Assembly (NCBI GenBank): GCA_002361355.1 | Contig: DESQ01000035.1 | Location: 3,424 to 67,423 of the forward strand | DNA from: Lachnospiraceae bacterium UBA3310 | Lineage (GTDB): Bacteria > Bacillota > Clostridia > Lachnospirales > Lachnospiraceae | Direction of reading: 5' to 3' | DNA length: 64,000 nt | Shown: in pieces, positions 8,856 to 17,860 of the stretch | Position numbering within the stretch: the first letter of the stretch is position 1 | Layout of the letters: every line of letters begins with the position of its first letter | Program-made: the position numbers and the translations under genes | Notes under the pieces: model-generated | What the model saw: the letters and a program-made list of their open reading frames with translations, nothing else | What the model was told of the DNA's origin: nothing | Databases searched by the model: none

Positions 8856-8918
8856 CTCGTCTCCGGCGCTGTCTGCTGAAAGCGCCGACTTCACCCCTCC
8901 CCTTTTCCAGTTATTTTC

Positions 8919-8947
8919 ATTATACAGATCCTTCTATGCCTTGTCAA
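8919..8947 (-). promoter_or_regulatory. Consensus sigma-A promoter of the EAL gene
   Basis: The minus strand has TTGACA (8942-8947), exactly 17 bases, then TATAAT (8919-8924). This is a perfect consensus, about 65 bases before the ATG, which predicts strong constitutive transcription. Confidence 0.8.
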
Positions 8948-9067
8948 ACCTTTTATGGGTATTTTGCATAAATTTTAAGAATCTTTTACATTCTTTTTTA
9001 TATAAACCGCACAACTTGTTTGCATAACGATATCTGAAAAACCATTCTATACAAAAAAGCGTAGTTT

Positions 9068-9076
9068 TGATATACT
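9068..9076 (+). promoter_or_regulatory. Possible extended -10 promoter of the carbamate kinase gene
   Basis: TG-A-TATACT at 9068-9076 fits an extended -10 element. No good -35 is seen. The gene starts 50 bases downstream behind GGAGGA. Confidence 0.4.
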
Positions 9077-9126
9077 TGGAATGTGCGGGGAATCCGCTTT
9101 GAAATTAACCGAATGGAGGATTTTTC

Positions 9127-10062
9127 ATGAATAAGAAGAAAGCAGTCGTCTCACTTGGACATGAGGCGCTCGGTTATACAACTCTGGAACAGTGGGACGC
9201 GGTTAAAACGACCGCGAAAGCTCTTGCGGATCTGGTGGAGGCGGACTATCAGCTCACCATCACCCACAGCAACGGCAGGCAGGTCAGCATGATCCACAAG
9301 GCAATGACAGAGCTGCGCCGGATCTACATCGACTACACGCCCGCACCCATGTGCGTCTGCTCCGCCATGAGCCAGGGTTATGTGGGTTACGATATCCAGA
9401 ACGCACTCCGCGCCGAGCTCTTAAACCGCGGCATCGTCAAGACAGTGAGCACCATCCTGACACAGGTTACGGTAGACCCTTACGACGAGGCCTTCTATGC
9501 GCCCACGAAGGTGATCGGCCGCTATATGTCGGCTGAGGACGCAGAGACTGAGATAAAAAAGGGAAACTATGTAAAAGAAGAACCCGGCAAGGGTTTTCGA
9601 AGAGTGGTGGCAGCACCCAGCCCCATCGACATCGTGGAGATCGACGCAATCCGCACCCTGGCGGAGGCCGACCAGATCGTCATCGCCTGCGGGGGCGGCG
9701 GCATTCCCGTCATCGAACAGAATCACATCCTGAAGGGCGCTTCCGCCGTCATTGAAAAGGACGCCGTCGCCGGCAGACTGGCCACAGAATTACAAGTCGA
9801 TGAGTTAATCATCCTGACAGGCGTTCCTCAGGTTTACCGCAATTTCAGGAAACCGGATCAGGAACCTCTCTCCTCCCTCACCGTCTCACAGGCAAGACAA
9901 CTGTGCCAGGAAGGCCAGTTCGAGGCGGGCACCATGCTTCCAAAAATCGAAGCTGCCATATCTTATCTGGAAGCGCACACACAAGGGCGGGTGCTGATTA
10001 CCTCCCTAGGCGATGTAAAAGGTGCCCTCAAGGGCAAAAGCGGCACGGTTATCACCGTTTAA
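9127..10062 (+). CDS. Carbamate kinase-like amino acid kinase
   Basis: The 311-residue product aligns by eye with carbamate kinase: CGGGGIPV, AVIEKDAVAGRLA, ILTGVPQVYRNF, a GTMLPKIEAA segment and a C-terminal GKSGTVI. Carbamate kinase transfers phosphate between carbamoyl phosphate and ADP, yielding ATP in arginine or purine breakdown. Two family signatures are changed: the N-terminal GGNA glycine loop reads GHEA (residues 11-14), and the usual GSMGPK reads GTMLPK. No arginine deiminase or carbamoyltransferase gene is adjacent. It may act on carbamate or a related substrate. A GGAGGA site precedes the ATG. It converges on lspA, 4 bases apart. Confidence 0.75.
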   Translation: MNKKKAVVSLGHEALGYTTLEQWDAVKTTAKALADLVEADYQLTITHSNGRQVSMIHKAMTELRRIYIDYTPAPMCVCSAMSQGYVGYDIQNALRAELLNRGIVKTVSTILTQVTVDPYDEAFYAPTKVIGRYMSAEDAETEIKKGNYVKEEPGKGFRRVVAAPSPIDIVEIDAIRTLAEADQIVIACGGGGIPVIEQNHILKGASAVIEKDAVAGRLATELQVDELIILTGVPQVYRNFRKPDQEPLSSLTVSQARQLCQEGQFEAGTMLPKIEAAISYLEAHTQGRVLITSLGDVKGALKGKSGTVITV

Positions 10063-10066
10063 AAGG

Positions 10067-10528
10067 CTATTTTCGCATTTCGGACAGCGCCATGATAAAA
10101 GCGCCCAAAATGATGCAAAAATCCGAGACATTGAACACGATACGCCTGATCTTTCTGTTTTTCACAGGGAAGCTGACGTAGTCCACCACATACTTTCTCG
10201 AAAGACGGTCGTAGGTATTGCTGTAGGCGCCGCCGAGAAGAAGGGCAAGCCCCGCTTTCAGAATGGCGTTTCCACGAAAGCTGAAAGTAGTAAGAAACAC
10301 CACCGTCATAAAGAGTGTAAGACACAGAGACAGAAGGGCAACCGCCTTCTGTCTTTTTTCTCCCACGTCCAGGAACGCACCTTTGTTATGGTATTTCCTG
10401 ATCAGAAGCTTTCCCCCACAGAGGGACTTTTCCTGCCCCTCCTCCATCTTTTTCTCTATCTGGTTTTTTAAGAACAAATCAAGTCCGAAAATGCCGACCG
10501 CCAACGCTGCGTAAAAGAACACTGCCAT
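10067..10528 (-). CDS. lspA: Signal peptidase II (lipoprotein signal peptidase)
   Basis: The 153-residue membrane protein has about four hydrophobic segments and the signal peptidase II signatures: KYHNKGAFL, GGAYSNTYDR, the catalytic-Asp segment VVDYVSF, and FNVSDFCIILG with the second catalytic Asp. It cleaves diacylated prolipoproteins just before the lipobox cysteine. It is the last gene of a probable operon with two upstream lipoprotein genes (34 bases after the glycosyltransferase). The usual GNxxDR appears as SNTYDR. It may be the main LspA or a dedicated paralog. The window cannot tell. Confidence 0.85.
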   Translation of the reverse strand: MAVFFYAALAVGIFGLDLFLKNQIEKKMEEGQEKSLCGGKLLIRKYHNKGAFLDVGEKRQKAVALLSLCLTLFMTVVFLTTFSFRGNAILKAGLALLLGGAYSNTYDRLSRKYVVDYVSFPVKNRKIRRIVFNVSDFCIILGAFIMALSEMRK

Positions 10529-10562
10529 AGCCCGCCCCCGCTTTCCCCTTTTTCATATCCGC

Positions 10563-11312
10563 CTATCTGCCAAACTGCAAAAGCACCCGCAGCGTCCTTC
10601 TCAGGGTAATCCACAAAGGATGCGGCACGCCGTTTTTTTGAAGCGCCTGATACCCCTCCTTAAAAGACACCAGATAGTTTCCAAGTCCCGCATTGCTGGT
10701 GCCGCCGTAGAACATCGCCACCAGAACCTCCGGCACATACGCCAGAACGTTTCCCTCTTCCTTCAAAAACCGCACCATAAACTCGTAGTCCGCCGCGCAG
10801 TGATATGCTGTGTCGTAGAGACCGTATTTCTCGTACACCGCACGTCTCAGGAAAAGCGTCGGGTGTCCGGGCATCCAGCCCGTCCTGATCCTTCCCTGCC
10901 CCATATGCCACTGCCGGATGATCCGCTCTCCCTCCACATACACCAGATCGGCGTGGGCTCCTACACAGCGCGGGCCGCCGTTTTCCAGAGCCTCCACAAG
11001 TCTGCTTACCGCGTATGGTTTACATAATTTATCATTGCAGACCGCAATAACATCTCCCGTACTCATACGGAAAGCCTTGTTCATGGCGTCATAAAGCCCG
11101 CCGTCAGGCTCCGATACCCACCGCACGGAAAAGTCCTGCCTGTCCGCGGTTTTCGCGGCGAACTGCCCGATCAGCTCCACCGTGCCGTCGGTGGATGCGC
11201 CGTCCACGATTACCACCTCGATGTCCCCGTAATCCTGCGCCTCGATGCTTCCGAGGGTGATGGGCAGGCTCTCCCTTACATTATAGACCGTCACCAGCAA
11301 AGATACCTTCAT
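10563..11312 (-). CDS. Glycosyltransferase family 2
   Basis: The 249-residue protein has a single GT-A domain: VSLLVTVYN, VVIVDGASTDGT, EPDGGLYDAMNKA and a DxD-region CNDKL where NSDD is usual, then HPTLFLRR and an acceptor-side ADYEF motif. It resembles the WcaE/WcaA group that builds exopolysaccharides from nucleotide sugars at the inner membrane face. The start has GGAG 4 bases upstream. It lies 12 bases after the DUF5722 gene and before lspA, which is unusual company for a sugar transferase. The acceptor is unknown. Confidence 0.85.
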   Translation of the reverse strand: MKVSLLVTVYNVRESLPITLGSIEAQDYGDIEVVIVDGASTDGTVELIGQFAAKTADRQDFSVRWVSEPDGGLYDAMNKAFRMSTGDVIAVCNDKLCKPYAVSRLVEALENGGPRCVGAHADLVYVEGERIIRQWHMGQGRIRTGWMPGHPTLFLRRAVYEKYGLYDTAYHCAADYEFMVRFLKEEGNVLAYVPEVLVAMFYGGTSNAGLGNYLVSFKEGYQALQKNGVPHPLWITLRRTLRVLLQFGR

Positions 11313-11324
11313 ATCGCTCCGTTC

Positions 11325-13076
11325 CTACTCTGCATCCGTATCCGCCCTCGCCCAGGACAACGCTTCCTCCAGACTGTCCGCGCCCAGAATATTCAACATG
11401 AAATCTGTGTATTCCCCGGCCCGGTCTGTGTCGATATCCCGAAAGACATCCTTTATATATTTCGCAGAATGATCATATTCATACACGCCAAAGGACATCC
11501 CCGCCATCACTTCCTCCGGCGCATCCGTCTGCCGGTTCATGAGAAAGGCGTCCACATAGGGATTATCCTCCACAATATGATAACAGTAGGCAAAGGCCGC
11601 CGCCTGCAGTCTCTCTCCTGATCCGGAGGAAAATCCCAGTTCGGTGATGGTGACGCTGCGCACCTCTCCGGCCCGATCCAGATACGCCTCCTCACAAAGC
11701 ATATCCGTCAGCACATTCAGGTTCATAATGGAAAGATGGCTCGCATCCCTTGTCTTGTCATACTCCTGCGACCAGTAATTCACACGCGTCAGCGGCTCCG
11801 GATAGGGATGGATCGCAATGCCCCAATCATAATTTCCGTGCTGCAGGGCCGCCTCGTTAAAGGCTTCCAGAATATCCCTGCCGTTGAAAAAGCTGCCGTT
11901 ATCCCCCTCGTTGCTGTTCCACGCGTGATCAATGCTGAAATACACCCGCGCATTCGCATAATGGCTTTTCACCGCCTGATAGAAAATGCGGAAGGATTTC
12001 TCAAACTCCTTTGTGTAATGGTACACATCCTTGGTGTTCATATAATTCCAGACACGGTTCTGGTTGATCTCGTTGGCAATCACCCAGCTATGTACAATGC
12101 CGTGTTTCCCGTTAGAATAGCGCTCCGCCAAAAAGGACGCCACGGCCTCCAGCGTTCTCGTCCCCTCCGCCTCGGATGCATTAAACATATAATAGTAAGC
12201 GCCGCTCTCCGGATTTCTCGCCTCCGGATGAATCAGCTCCGGAAACGCCTCGTTCCAGTCATTTAAGACCACTGCAGTGGCAGTCATCCCCTGCTCCGTC
12301 AGATAAGTAAACAGCCCGTCATAACCGTTGACTGCCGCACCGTTAAAGACATAGTTCTTCCCCCGGTAGGTGTATGTGATCGTGGGGAAAGTCTGATCCG
12401 TCGTCTCCCCCATAATGTGGGAAAGGGGAATATTGTAAATGGTATGCTTCACATTTAAGTCCGTCAGTTCCGGCGTTCCCACCATGGTCGGATCTAAAAG
12501 AATCCCCTTCTTGGAACCAGGATCCGGATAGGGATCCTGATTTTCGGCTAACGCCTCCGGATTCAACAGGTACACGCCTGCCCCGACCTGTACATAATTG
12601 CCGTCTATCCGAAGCGCCGGGATAAACCGCTTGAACAGATACGTGTCCCGGTAGGGAAACACGGTCTCCCACTCTCTGCCCTTACGCCCTCTTGTGACGG
12701 GTTCCTTCGCAAGCGCATCCGCATCCGTCTCCCAGCTTTCCGCCTGAAACAGATACAGATAGGCGTCGTCGCTTCCGGGAATCAGCGGCATCTCCAGCGA
12801 ATAGCGAAGCTTTTGCAGCTCCGTATCATAGATGAGCGCCACATCCATGGCATAATTTGACAACTCGTCCAGAGACAGGCTTGTCTCTCCCGCCGTGAGG
12901 TCTGACAGTTCCCCTTCTCTCTGTCCGGCCGCCGTATCCTCCGCAGGCTTTTCCGAAGCAGGCGCGGAGGCAGGCTCTGCTCCGTGCCCACATCCGCAGA
13001 GTAATGCCGCGGATATCCCAATGCTCAAAAACAGGAGACGACCGGGACGTATCTTCCTCTTCTTTTCCTTATACAC
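11325..13076 (-). CDS. DUF5722 glycosidase-like lipoprotein
   Basis: I take the GTG at 13074-13076 as start because GGAGGT lies 6 bases upstream. The in-frame ATG at 13095-13097 overlaps the previous stop codon. The N terminus is a lipoprotein signal (basic residues, LLFLSIGISAALL, lipobox LCGC). An acidic linker follows, then a TIM-barrel-like domain with WVIANEINQ (possible acid/base Glu about residue 336) and VTITELGF (possible nucleophile Glu about 479), as in clan-A glycosidases. This matches DUF5722 as I remember it. It probably trims or binds a glycan on the outer cell face. It is encoded between a BMP-type lipoprotein and a glycosyltransferase. Confidence 0.75.
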   Translation of the reverse strand: MYKEKKRKIRPGRLLFLSIGISAALLCGCGHGAEPASAPASEKPAEDTAAGQREGELSDLTAGETSLSLDELSNYAMDVALIYDTELQKLRYSLEMPLIPGSDDAYLYLFQAESWETDADALAKEPVTRGRKGREWETVFPYRDTYLFKRFIPALRIDGNYVQVGAGVYLLNPEALAENQDPYPDPGSKKGILLDPTMVGTPELTDLNVKHTIYNIPLSHIMGETTDQTFPTITYTYRGKNYVFNGAAVNGYDGLFTYLTEQGMTATAVVLNDWNEAFPELIHPEARNPESGAYYYMFNASEAEGTRTLEAVASFLAERYSNGKHGIVHSWVIANEINQNRVWNYMNTKDVYHYTKEFEKSFRIFYQAVKSHYANARVYFSIDHAWNSNEGDNGSFFNGRDILEAFNEAALQHGNYDWGIAIHPYPEPLTRVNYWSQEYDKTRDASHLSIMNLNVLTDMLCEEAYLDRAGEVRSVTITELGFSSGSGERLQAAAFAYCYHIVEDNPYVDAFLMNRQTDAPEEVMAGMSFGVYEYDHSAKYIKDVFRDIDTDRAGEYTDFMLNILGADSLEEALSWARADTDAE

Positions 13077-13093
13077 TCCCAAACCTCCTGCGA

Positions 13094-14311
13094 TCATTCA
13101 AAGTTCACCATAACGGCAATCTGCGGCGGCTCACTGATATCATCCGACACCACCCTGCTGCCTCTCTTCATCTGCTTATAAATTTCAAAAAAATGGGTCG
13201 TGGGTATCTCTTTAAAACGCCACTCCGTATCCACCACGGGAATCGCCGCACAACCCTCCTCCACGCCGTAGCGCTTCACCTGTCCGGCCCTTCCACTGTT
13301 CCAGCCGCCGTTTGCGTAAAAGCTGTCCAGCGTGTCCGTCACCGCCGTGCCAATGTTTTTAACTGCGCTGGTCAAAAACCGATCCGAAACTCTGGCCTGA
13401 TCCACATCCACGCCGATGAGCAGTCCATCCTGATTTTCCGCAGCCTCCAGCACGGACTCATAGATTCCGCCCCCGCAGGCAAAAATAATCTGCGTGCCGC
13501 TCCCGTACCAGCCGTCCGCCTTCTCCCGCACCTCGATATCAGGCATATAGGTATCCGCATACCAGTAATTGACCGACACATCATCTATCGATAAATCTTT
13601 CGCCGCAGCGTCAATCCCCTGCAAATAACCATATCCGTACCGCAGGACGGCAGGTTCCTCCCTACCGCCCACGAACCCCAAATGCCGGTATCCTTCCCAG
13701 ACCGCCATATAGCCTGCCAGATACCCGGCCTCTTCCTCATGAAAAAGAACACAGTGCACATTCTCCGCGATGGAAAGTTCATTTCCCTCCGCATCGTGGG
13801 GTACACTGTCTATCAGCAAAAAGGAGGTCTGCGGATATGTCTCCTGCATAGCGCCCACCGCTTCACCGAAAATATCTCCGGCACAGACAATAATCTTTGC
13901 CCCATCCTGCGCAGATCTCCCAATCAACTCATGGTAACTTTCCGGCTCATCCGGGTTTGCATTGTAATAGGAAAAAGACTTGCCCGCACCCAAAGCGTAC
14001 ATTCGCACCCCATTGTAAAGGGCCTCGTTGTAACCGCCATCCTCCACGGAGCCATCCGTCAGCAGAACAATCTCGCCGCCCGTCTCCCTGTAATCGCCAT
14101 ACGGATCTTCAAACATCTTCTGTACCGATTCCTGCCATGAAGTGGTGTCCATGCCTGACCCGTTCTCTTCTTCCGCTTCCGTCTCCTGTCCGGCTCCGCC
14201 GGCCGTCTCATCTGCATAGGCCGCCATCTCGTCTGCAGCCTTTCCACAGCCCGCCAGTATACAAACCAGAACCAGCCCGGCCAACCCAAGCCTTACTCTC
14301 CTCATTATCAC
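13094..14311 (-). CDS. BMP-family substrate-binding lipoprotein
   Basis: The product (about 405 residues) has a lipoprotein signal with lipobox ILAGC, an acidic linker, then a periplasmic-binding fold of the basic membrane protein (BMP/PnrA) type: LLTDGSVEDGGYNEALYNG, AEEAGYLAGYMA-like EEEAGYLAGY, LGFVGGREEP and FACGGGIYESV. Such proteins bind nucleosides or related ligands for an ABC importer. No transporter genes adjoin it, so it may be a sensor or orphan binding protein. The start may be GTG 14309-14311 (GGCGG 5 bases upstream) or ATG 14303-14305. It is the first gene of the operon that ends with lspA. Confidence 0.82.
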   Translation of the reverse strand: MIMRRVRLGLAGLVLVCILAGCGKAADEMAAYADETAGGAGQETEAEEENGSGMDTTSWQESVQKMFEDPYGDYRETGGEIVLLTDGSVEDGGYNEALYNGVRMYALGAGKSFSYYNANPDEPESYHELIGRSAQDGAKIIVCAGDIFGEAVGAMQETYPQTSFLLIDSVPHDAEGNELSIAENVHCVLFHEEEAGYLAGYMAVWEGYRHLGFVGGREEPAVLRYGYGYLQGIDAAAKDLSIDDVSVNYWYADTYMPDIEVREKADGWYGSGTQIIFACGGGIYESVLEAAENQDGLLIGVDVDQARVSDRFLTSAVKNIGTAVTDTLDSFYANGGWNSGRAGQVKRYGVEEGCAAIPVVDTEWRFKEIPTTHFFEIYKQMKRGSRVVSDDISEPPQIAVMVNFE

Positions 14312-14333
14312 TAAATCCGCCTTCCAGTCGTTA

Positions 14334-14480
14334 TTCAGCCATGCTCATTCATAAGTTGTCACGCTACCGCTGACAACTTATTTCATGTCGGGCGTCCGCC
14401 CTATAAAATGAAATATCCAAACTGCTTTGTGTGAGCAAGCTCACACCAGCATCTTGTATATTTCATTTTGCATGGCTGAA
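14334..14480. repeat. 147-bp nested inverted-repeat element
   Basis: Perfect 11-bp terminal inverted repeats, TTCAGCCATGC (14334-14344) and GCATGGCTGAA (14470-14480), enclose three more perfect inverted repeats. These are TAAGTTGTCA/TGACAACTTA (14352-14361, 14371-14380), GGGCG/CGCCC (14390-14394, 14397-14401) and AAAATGAAATAT/ATATTTCATTTT (14405-14416, 14458-14469). The last encloses the palindrome GTGTGAGC-AA-GCTCACAC (14429-14446). The strand can fold as a three-armed cloverleaf closed by an 11-bp stem. It fills most of the gap between two minus-strand genes. A small non-autonomous mobile repeat or a structured RNA are both possible. Confidence 0.75.
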
Positions 14481-14524
14481 CTATATACACCTTACCACAA
14501 GCGGGCGGAATCATCAAGTTCTCT

Positions 14525-16204
14525 CTAAAGCCTCGCCAGTGTCTCAAAGGTGCCGTTAATGTCAATCCGCCCGTATCCCCACTGTCTGTCGGGGTACACC
14601 ACATTGTCCGGGCGATCCGCCCCCTGAATCAGATAACTCTTCGTCCCCCTGCTGTCCACCGAGTATGCGTTTCCATCGACAACCGCCCACTCTAAAAACT
14701 GCGCCACACAGCCCGCCGCCAACGACGCCGCCATGCTGGAGCCGTCCGTCTCACCCAGAACCGTCGATATGCCCACACCGGGAGCCGCCAGATCCGGCTT
14801 AATCCTCCCATTTCTGGTATATCCCCTGCCGGAGGACGCATACCAACTGTCCATATAACTGTTGTAGGTGGATATGGTAATCACCTGCGACGCGTTGGCA
14901 GGCTCCGTCAGTGTCACATCAGGACTGGGTGAAAGAAACGTCACGCTTCCTGAAAGAAATGCTTCAATCGGAAGCCACATGTGAAACATTCCCTTTCCCC
15001 GCATCCTCCTGGCCGAAGATGTCACCGACACTGTCCAGACGCCGGGCGTCGGGTCTTCAAACCGCATAAAAATTAAAGGATCACCGCTGTCCCGTTCCAC
15101 CAGAACAGAACTGATCTGTATAATCGTCCGCTCAAAGACAAAGAAAATCTTCCTGTCAATCCCGTTCCGAAAGTCAATAACAGGCGTTACTTCTCCGCCC
15201 GGCGAGCGTATGGAGACAGAATATACGTCCGGAAGGCCTCCCCAGAGCTCCATGCAGAACCCTCTCATCGGCTCCTCCACACGAACTTCCACATTGCTGG
15301 GCATGGAATTTTCATAATGATGCTCCTTGTCCCCCTCGTTGCCGCCGCCAACCACCACCACGCGGCTTCTGCGGCTCGCCACAATGTTTAAGTAGAAATC
15401 CAGGGCGGAAGTGCCGTCATGGCTGCCCATATTCGTGCCAAGCCCAAGAACAATCACCACCGGCCTTTCAAAAACAACAGCCATCTGCTGTAAATAATTT
15501 ACCGCCTCCATAATATCGTTCTCCTGAAAAGCCACCGCCTGCTCATCAATCAGATAATAATCGCGCAGGTATGTCTTCGCCTCTTTCAGCTTCACCACCG
15601 CAATATCGGCAAGAGGCGCCGCTCCACGAAAATCCAGGCCCTGATTTAACAGGCTTCCCGCCGCCGCCGAAGCCATTCTTGTGCCATGGCCGTCTATGTC
15701 GGTGGTGGGCACGATGGCAAGCGGATTCTCGGAGGCAAGAGCCCTGTCAATATCCGCCCGGCGATACTCCGTGCCATATGCAAACCCCGCTGGCGGCTCC
15801 CCCGTCTGTATGGTCTGATCCCAGATTGACACGATGCGGGTACTCCCGTCATCCCGCCTGAAAACGTCCTCCTGATAGCGGATGCCCGTGTCAATAAAGC
15901 CCATGATAACGCCGCTTCCCTGTAAGGCAAGCGGCGGATATTGTACCCGTATGTTTCCCATGGCCGATAGCGGAGAGGCGTCAAAGAGTCTCTCTCCCGT
16001 CTGCATCAATCCGTACAGCTTGGGAATGGTCGAATAACCATAATAGCCAATGGACACCGGCACTACCTGACTCCGTCTCACATTGGCCACGCCGTATCCG
16101 GCGTCAATGGCATGATAGCAGTACTCTACATCCGAATTCTCTAAAATATCCTCTATCACATCGTAGTCTGCAATGATGTCCAAAAAATCATCCGATAAAA
16201 TCAT
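14525..16204 (-). CDS. Subtilisin-like serine protease (Csp-like S8 family)
   Basis: The product of about 559 residues has the S8 triad: Asp in GFIDTGI (about 105), His in DIDGHGT (about 173) and Ser in GSSMAAS (about 490), plus the oxyanion-region VVVVGGGNEGD. A jelly-roll-like insertion sits between His and Ser, as in Clostridia CspA/B/C germination proteases and related Lachnospiraceae subtilases. A short N-terminal prodomain-like segment is present and no signal peptide, so the enzyme may act in the cytoplasm or in spores. The start is uncertain: ATG 16202-16204 or TTG 16217-16219, neither with a good ribosome site. It is 79 bases after clpX, probably co-transcribed. Confidence 0.85.
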   Translation of the reverse strand: MILSDDFLDIIADYDVIEDILENSDVEYCYHAIDAGYGVANVRRSQVVPVSIGYYGYSTIPKLYGLMQTGERLFDASPLSAMGNIRVQYPPLALQGSGVIMGFIDTGIRYQEDVFRRDDGSTRIVSIWDQTIQTGEPPAGFAYGTEYRRADIDRALASENPLAIVPTTDIDGHGTRMASAAAGSLLNQGLDFRGAAPLADIAVVKLKEAKTYLRDYYLIDEQAVAFQENDIMEAVNYLQQMAVVFERPVVIVLGLGTNMGSHDGTSALDFYLNIVASRRSRVVVVGGGNEGDKEHHYENSMPSNVEVRVEEPMRGFCMELWGGLPDVYSVSIRSPGGEVTPVIDFRNGIDRKIFFVFERTIIQISSVLVERDSGDPLIFMRFEDPTPGVWTVSVTSSARRMRGKGMFHMWLPIEAFLSGSVTFLSPSPDVTLTEPANASQVITISTYNSYMDSWYASSGRGYTRNGRIKPDLAAPGVGISTVLGETDGSSMAASLAAGCVAQFLEWAVVDGNAYSVDSRGTKSYLIQGADRPDNVVYPDRQWGYGRIDINGTFETLARL

Positions 16205-16283
16205 TTCTTTGCAGGTCAAGTTTACGCACCGTCCCGATATTCCTTACCGTATCCTATGCATCGTCGGGCGCTCTTGCCACTCC

Positions 16284-17780
16284 TCATCCGTTCACCGGCT
16301 GCTGTATCACGTTCAGGTGATCCGGATGCTCTGCGCTCCTGCTGCGAATGTCAATGATGGGCCCGCCTGTCCCCTCAATATATTCTCTGGTAATGGTCAC
16401 GCGGCCGATATTATCATCCTTGGGCACCTCGTACATGATATCCAGCATGAACTCCTCGATAATCGCCCGCAAAGCTCTCGCTCCGGTCTCCTTCTCCATC
16501 GCCTTGTCCGCGATGGCCTGGAGCGCCCCCTCGTCGAAGAGAAGTTCCACCTCGTCCAATTCCAGAAGTTTCTGATACTGCTTGAGAATGGCATTCCTGG
16601 GCTCTCTCAAAATCTGAACCATCATGTCGCGGCTCAATCCCTCCAGCGTAAAGATCACCGGCAGACGGCCGATAAACTCCGGAATCATGCCAAACTTTCT
16701 GATATCCTCCACCGTCACCCGGCTTAAGATATTCTTTTCCTTGTCATATTTATCCTTGAGCTCCGCATTGTAACCGATCGAGGTCTTCTTGTTGAGCCTC
16801 TGCTTGATGATCTCATCCAGATCGGGAAACGCGCCGCCGCAAATGAAAAGAATATTCCTGGTGTTCACCGTGGCAAGGGGCACCATGGCGTTTTTGGAGT
16901 TCGCGCCCACGGGCACCTCCACTTCCGCCCCCTCCAGAAGCTTTAACATTCCCTGCTGCACGGATTCGCCGCTCACATCCCTCGCGTTGGTGTTCTTTTT
17001 CTTCGCAATCTTATCTATCTCATCAATAAAAATAATACCGCGCTCCGCCCGCTCCACATCATTGTCCGCCGCCGCAAGAAGCTTGGACACCACGCTCTCT
17101 ATGTCATCACCGATATAGCCCGCCTCTGTCAGGGAAGTTGCGTCCGCAATGGCTAACGGCACATCCAAAAGCTTCGCTAACGTCTTCACCAGATAAGTCT
17201 TGCCGCAGCCCGTTGGGCCGATCATGAGCATATTGGATTTCTCTATCTCAATCTCGTCCATGGTACCTGTAGCCACCCGCTTATAGTGGTTGTAAACCGC
17301 CACGGACATCACCTTCTTGGCGTGTTCCTGCCCCACCACATACTCATCCAGCTTCGCCTTGATCTTGTGGGGCGGCAGGATATCCCGGATATCAATCTCC
17401 GCAGCGGCTGTTTTTTTCTTTTTCTTCGGCTTCTGCTTGTTCGGAATGCCGCCGTCCCCCTGCAGATCCGCCAGATTGACGAAGCTGATGTTCGGGAAAC
17501 CCTTTCCGCTGTTGATATCGCTCATATTGGGGTTGTTCAAAAGCCCCTGATAGTCAAACTGACTGACCGTATCCATCGTCTTGTGCATACAGTCGTCACA
17601 GACACAGATATGATTGGGCAGCCGGAACATCTTCCCGGCCTTGCTCTCTGGCCTGCGGCAGATAAAGCACACATCCTCATACTCGCTGCCGGAGTCGTTA
17701 TTTCCCTTCTCTTCCGTATCGGGTTTCTTCTGCTCCTCAAGCTCCTTCTCTTCGTATCTGTCGTCCTTGTGATCGTCCAT
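16284..17780 (-). CDS. ClpX-like AAA+ unfoldase paralog
   Basis: The ATG at 17778-17780 has GGAG 6 bases upstream. The 498-residue protein is longer than usual ClpX (about 420). It has an acidic N-terminal tail, a zinc site (CFIC about residue 38 and CDDC about 61), a basic linker, Walker A GPTGCGKT, pore loop GYIG, Walker B IIFIDEID, sensor ICGGAF and the C-terminal GARALRAI. Two functional loops differ from classic ClpX: the ClpP-docking IGF loop reads SIGYNAE, and the RKH substrate loop reads GANSKNAM. It probably unfolds proteins, but coupling to ClpP may be altered. No clpP or tig gene is adjacent. A subtilase follows in the same direction. Confidence 0.85.
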   Translation of the reverse strand: MDDHKDDRYEEKELEEQKKPDTEEKGNNDSGSEYEDVCFICRRPESKAGKMFRLPNHICVCDDCMHKTMDTVSQFDYQGLLNNPNMSDINSGKGFPNISFVNLADLQGDGGIPNKQKPKKKKKTAAAEIDIRDILPPHKIKAKLDEYVVGQEHAKKVMSVAVYNHYKRVATGTMDEIEIEKSNMLMIGPTGCGKTYLVKTLAKLLDVPLAIADATSLTEAGYIGDDIESVVSKLLAAADNDVERAERGIIFIDEIDKIAKKKNTNARDVSGESVQQGMLKLLEGAEVEVPVGANSKNAMVPLATVNTRNILFICGGAFPDLDEIIKQRLNKKTSIGYNAELKDKYDKEKNILSRVTVEDIRKFGMIPEFIGRLPVIFTLEGLSRDMMVQILREPRNAILKQYQKLLELDEVELLFDEGALQAIADKAMEKETGARALRAIIEEFMLDIMYEVPKDDNIGRVTITREYIEGTGGPIIDIRSRSAEHPDHLNVIQQPVNG

Positions 17781-17825
17781 CGTTTTCTCCGCCTCCCACA
17801 ACCGGTTACTTTCTGTCCTTATACC

Positions 17826-17855
17826 ATATTACCACAGAAGGAAAAAATCTGACAA
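17826..17855 (-). promoter_or_regulatory. Putative promoter of the clpX-like gene
   Basis: On the minus strand TTGTCA (17850-17855), 18 bases, TAATAT (17826-17831), about 45 bases before the start codon. Confidence 0.5.
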
Positions 17856-17860
17856 GGAAA

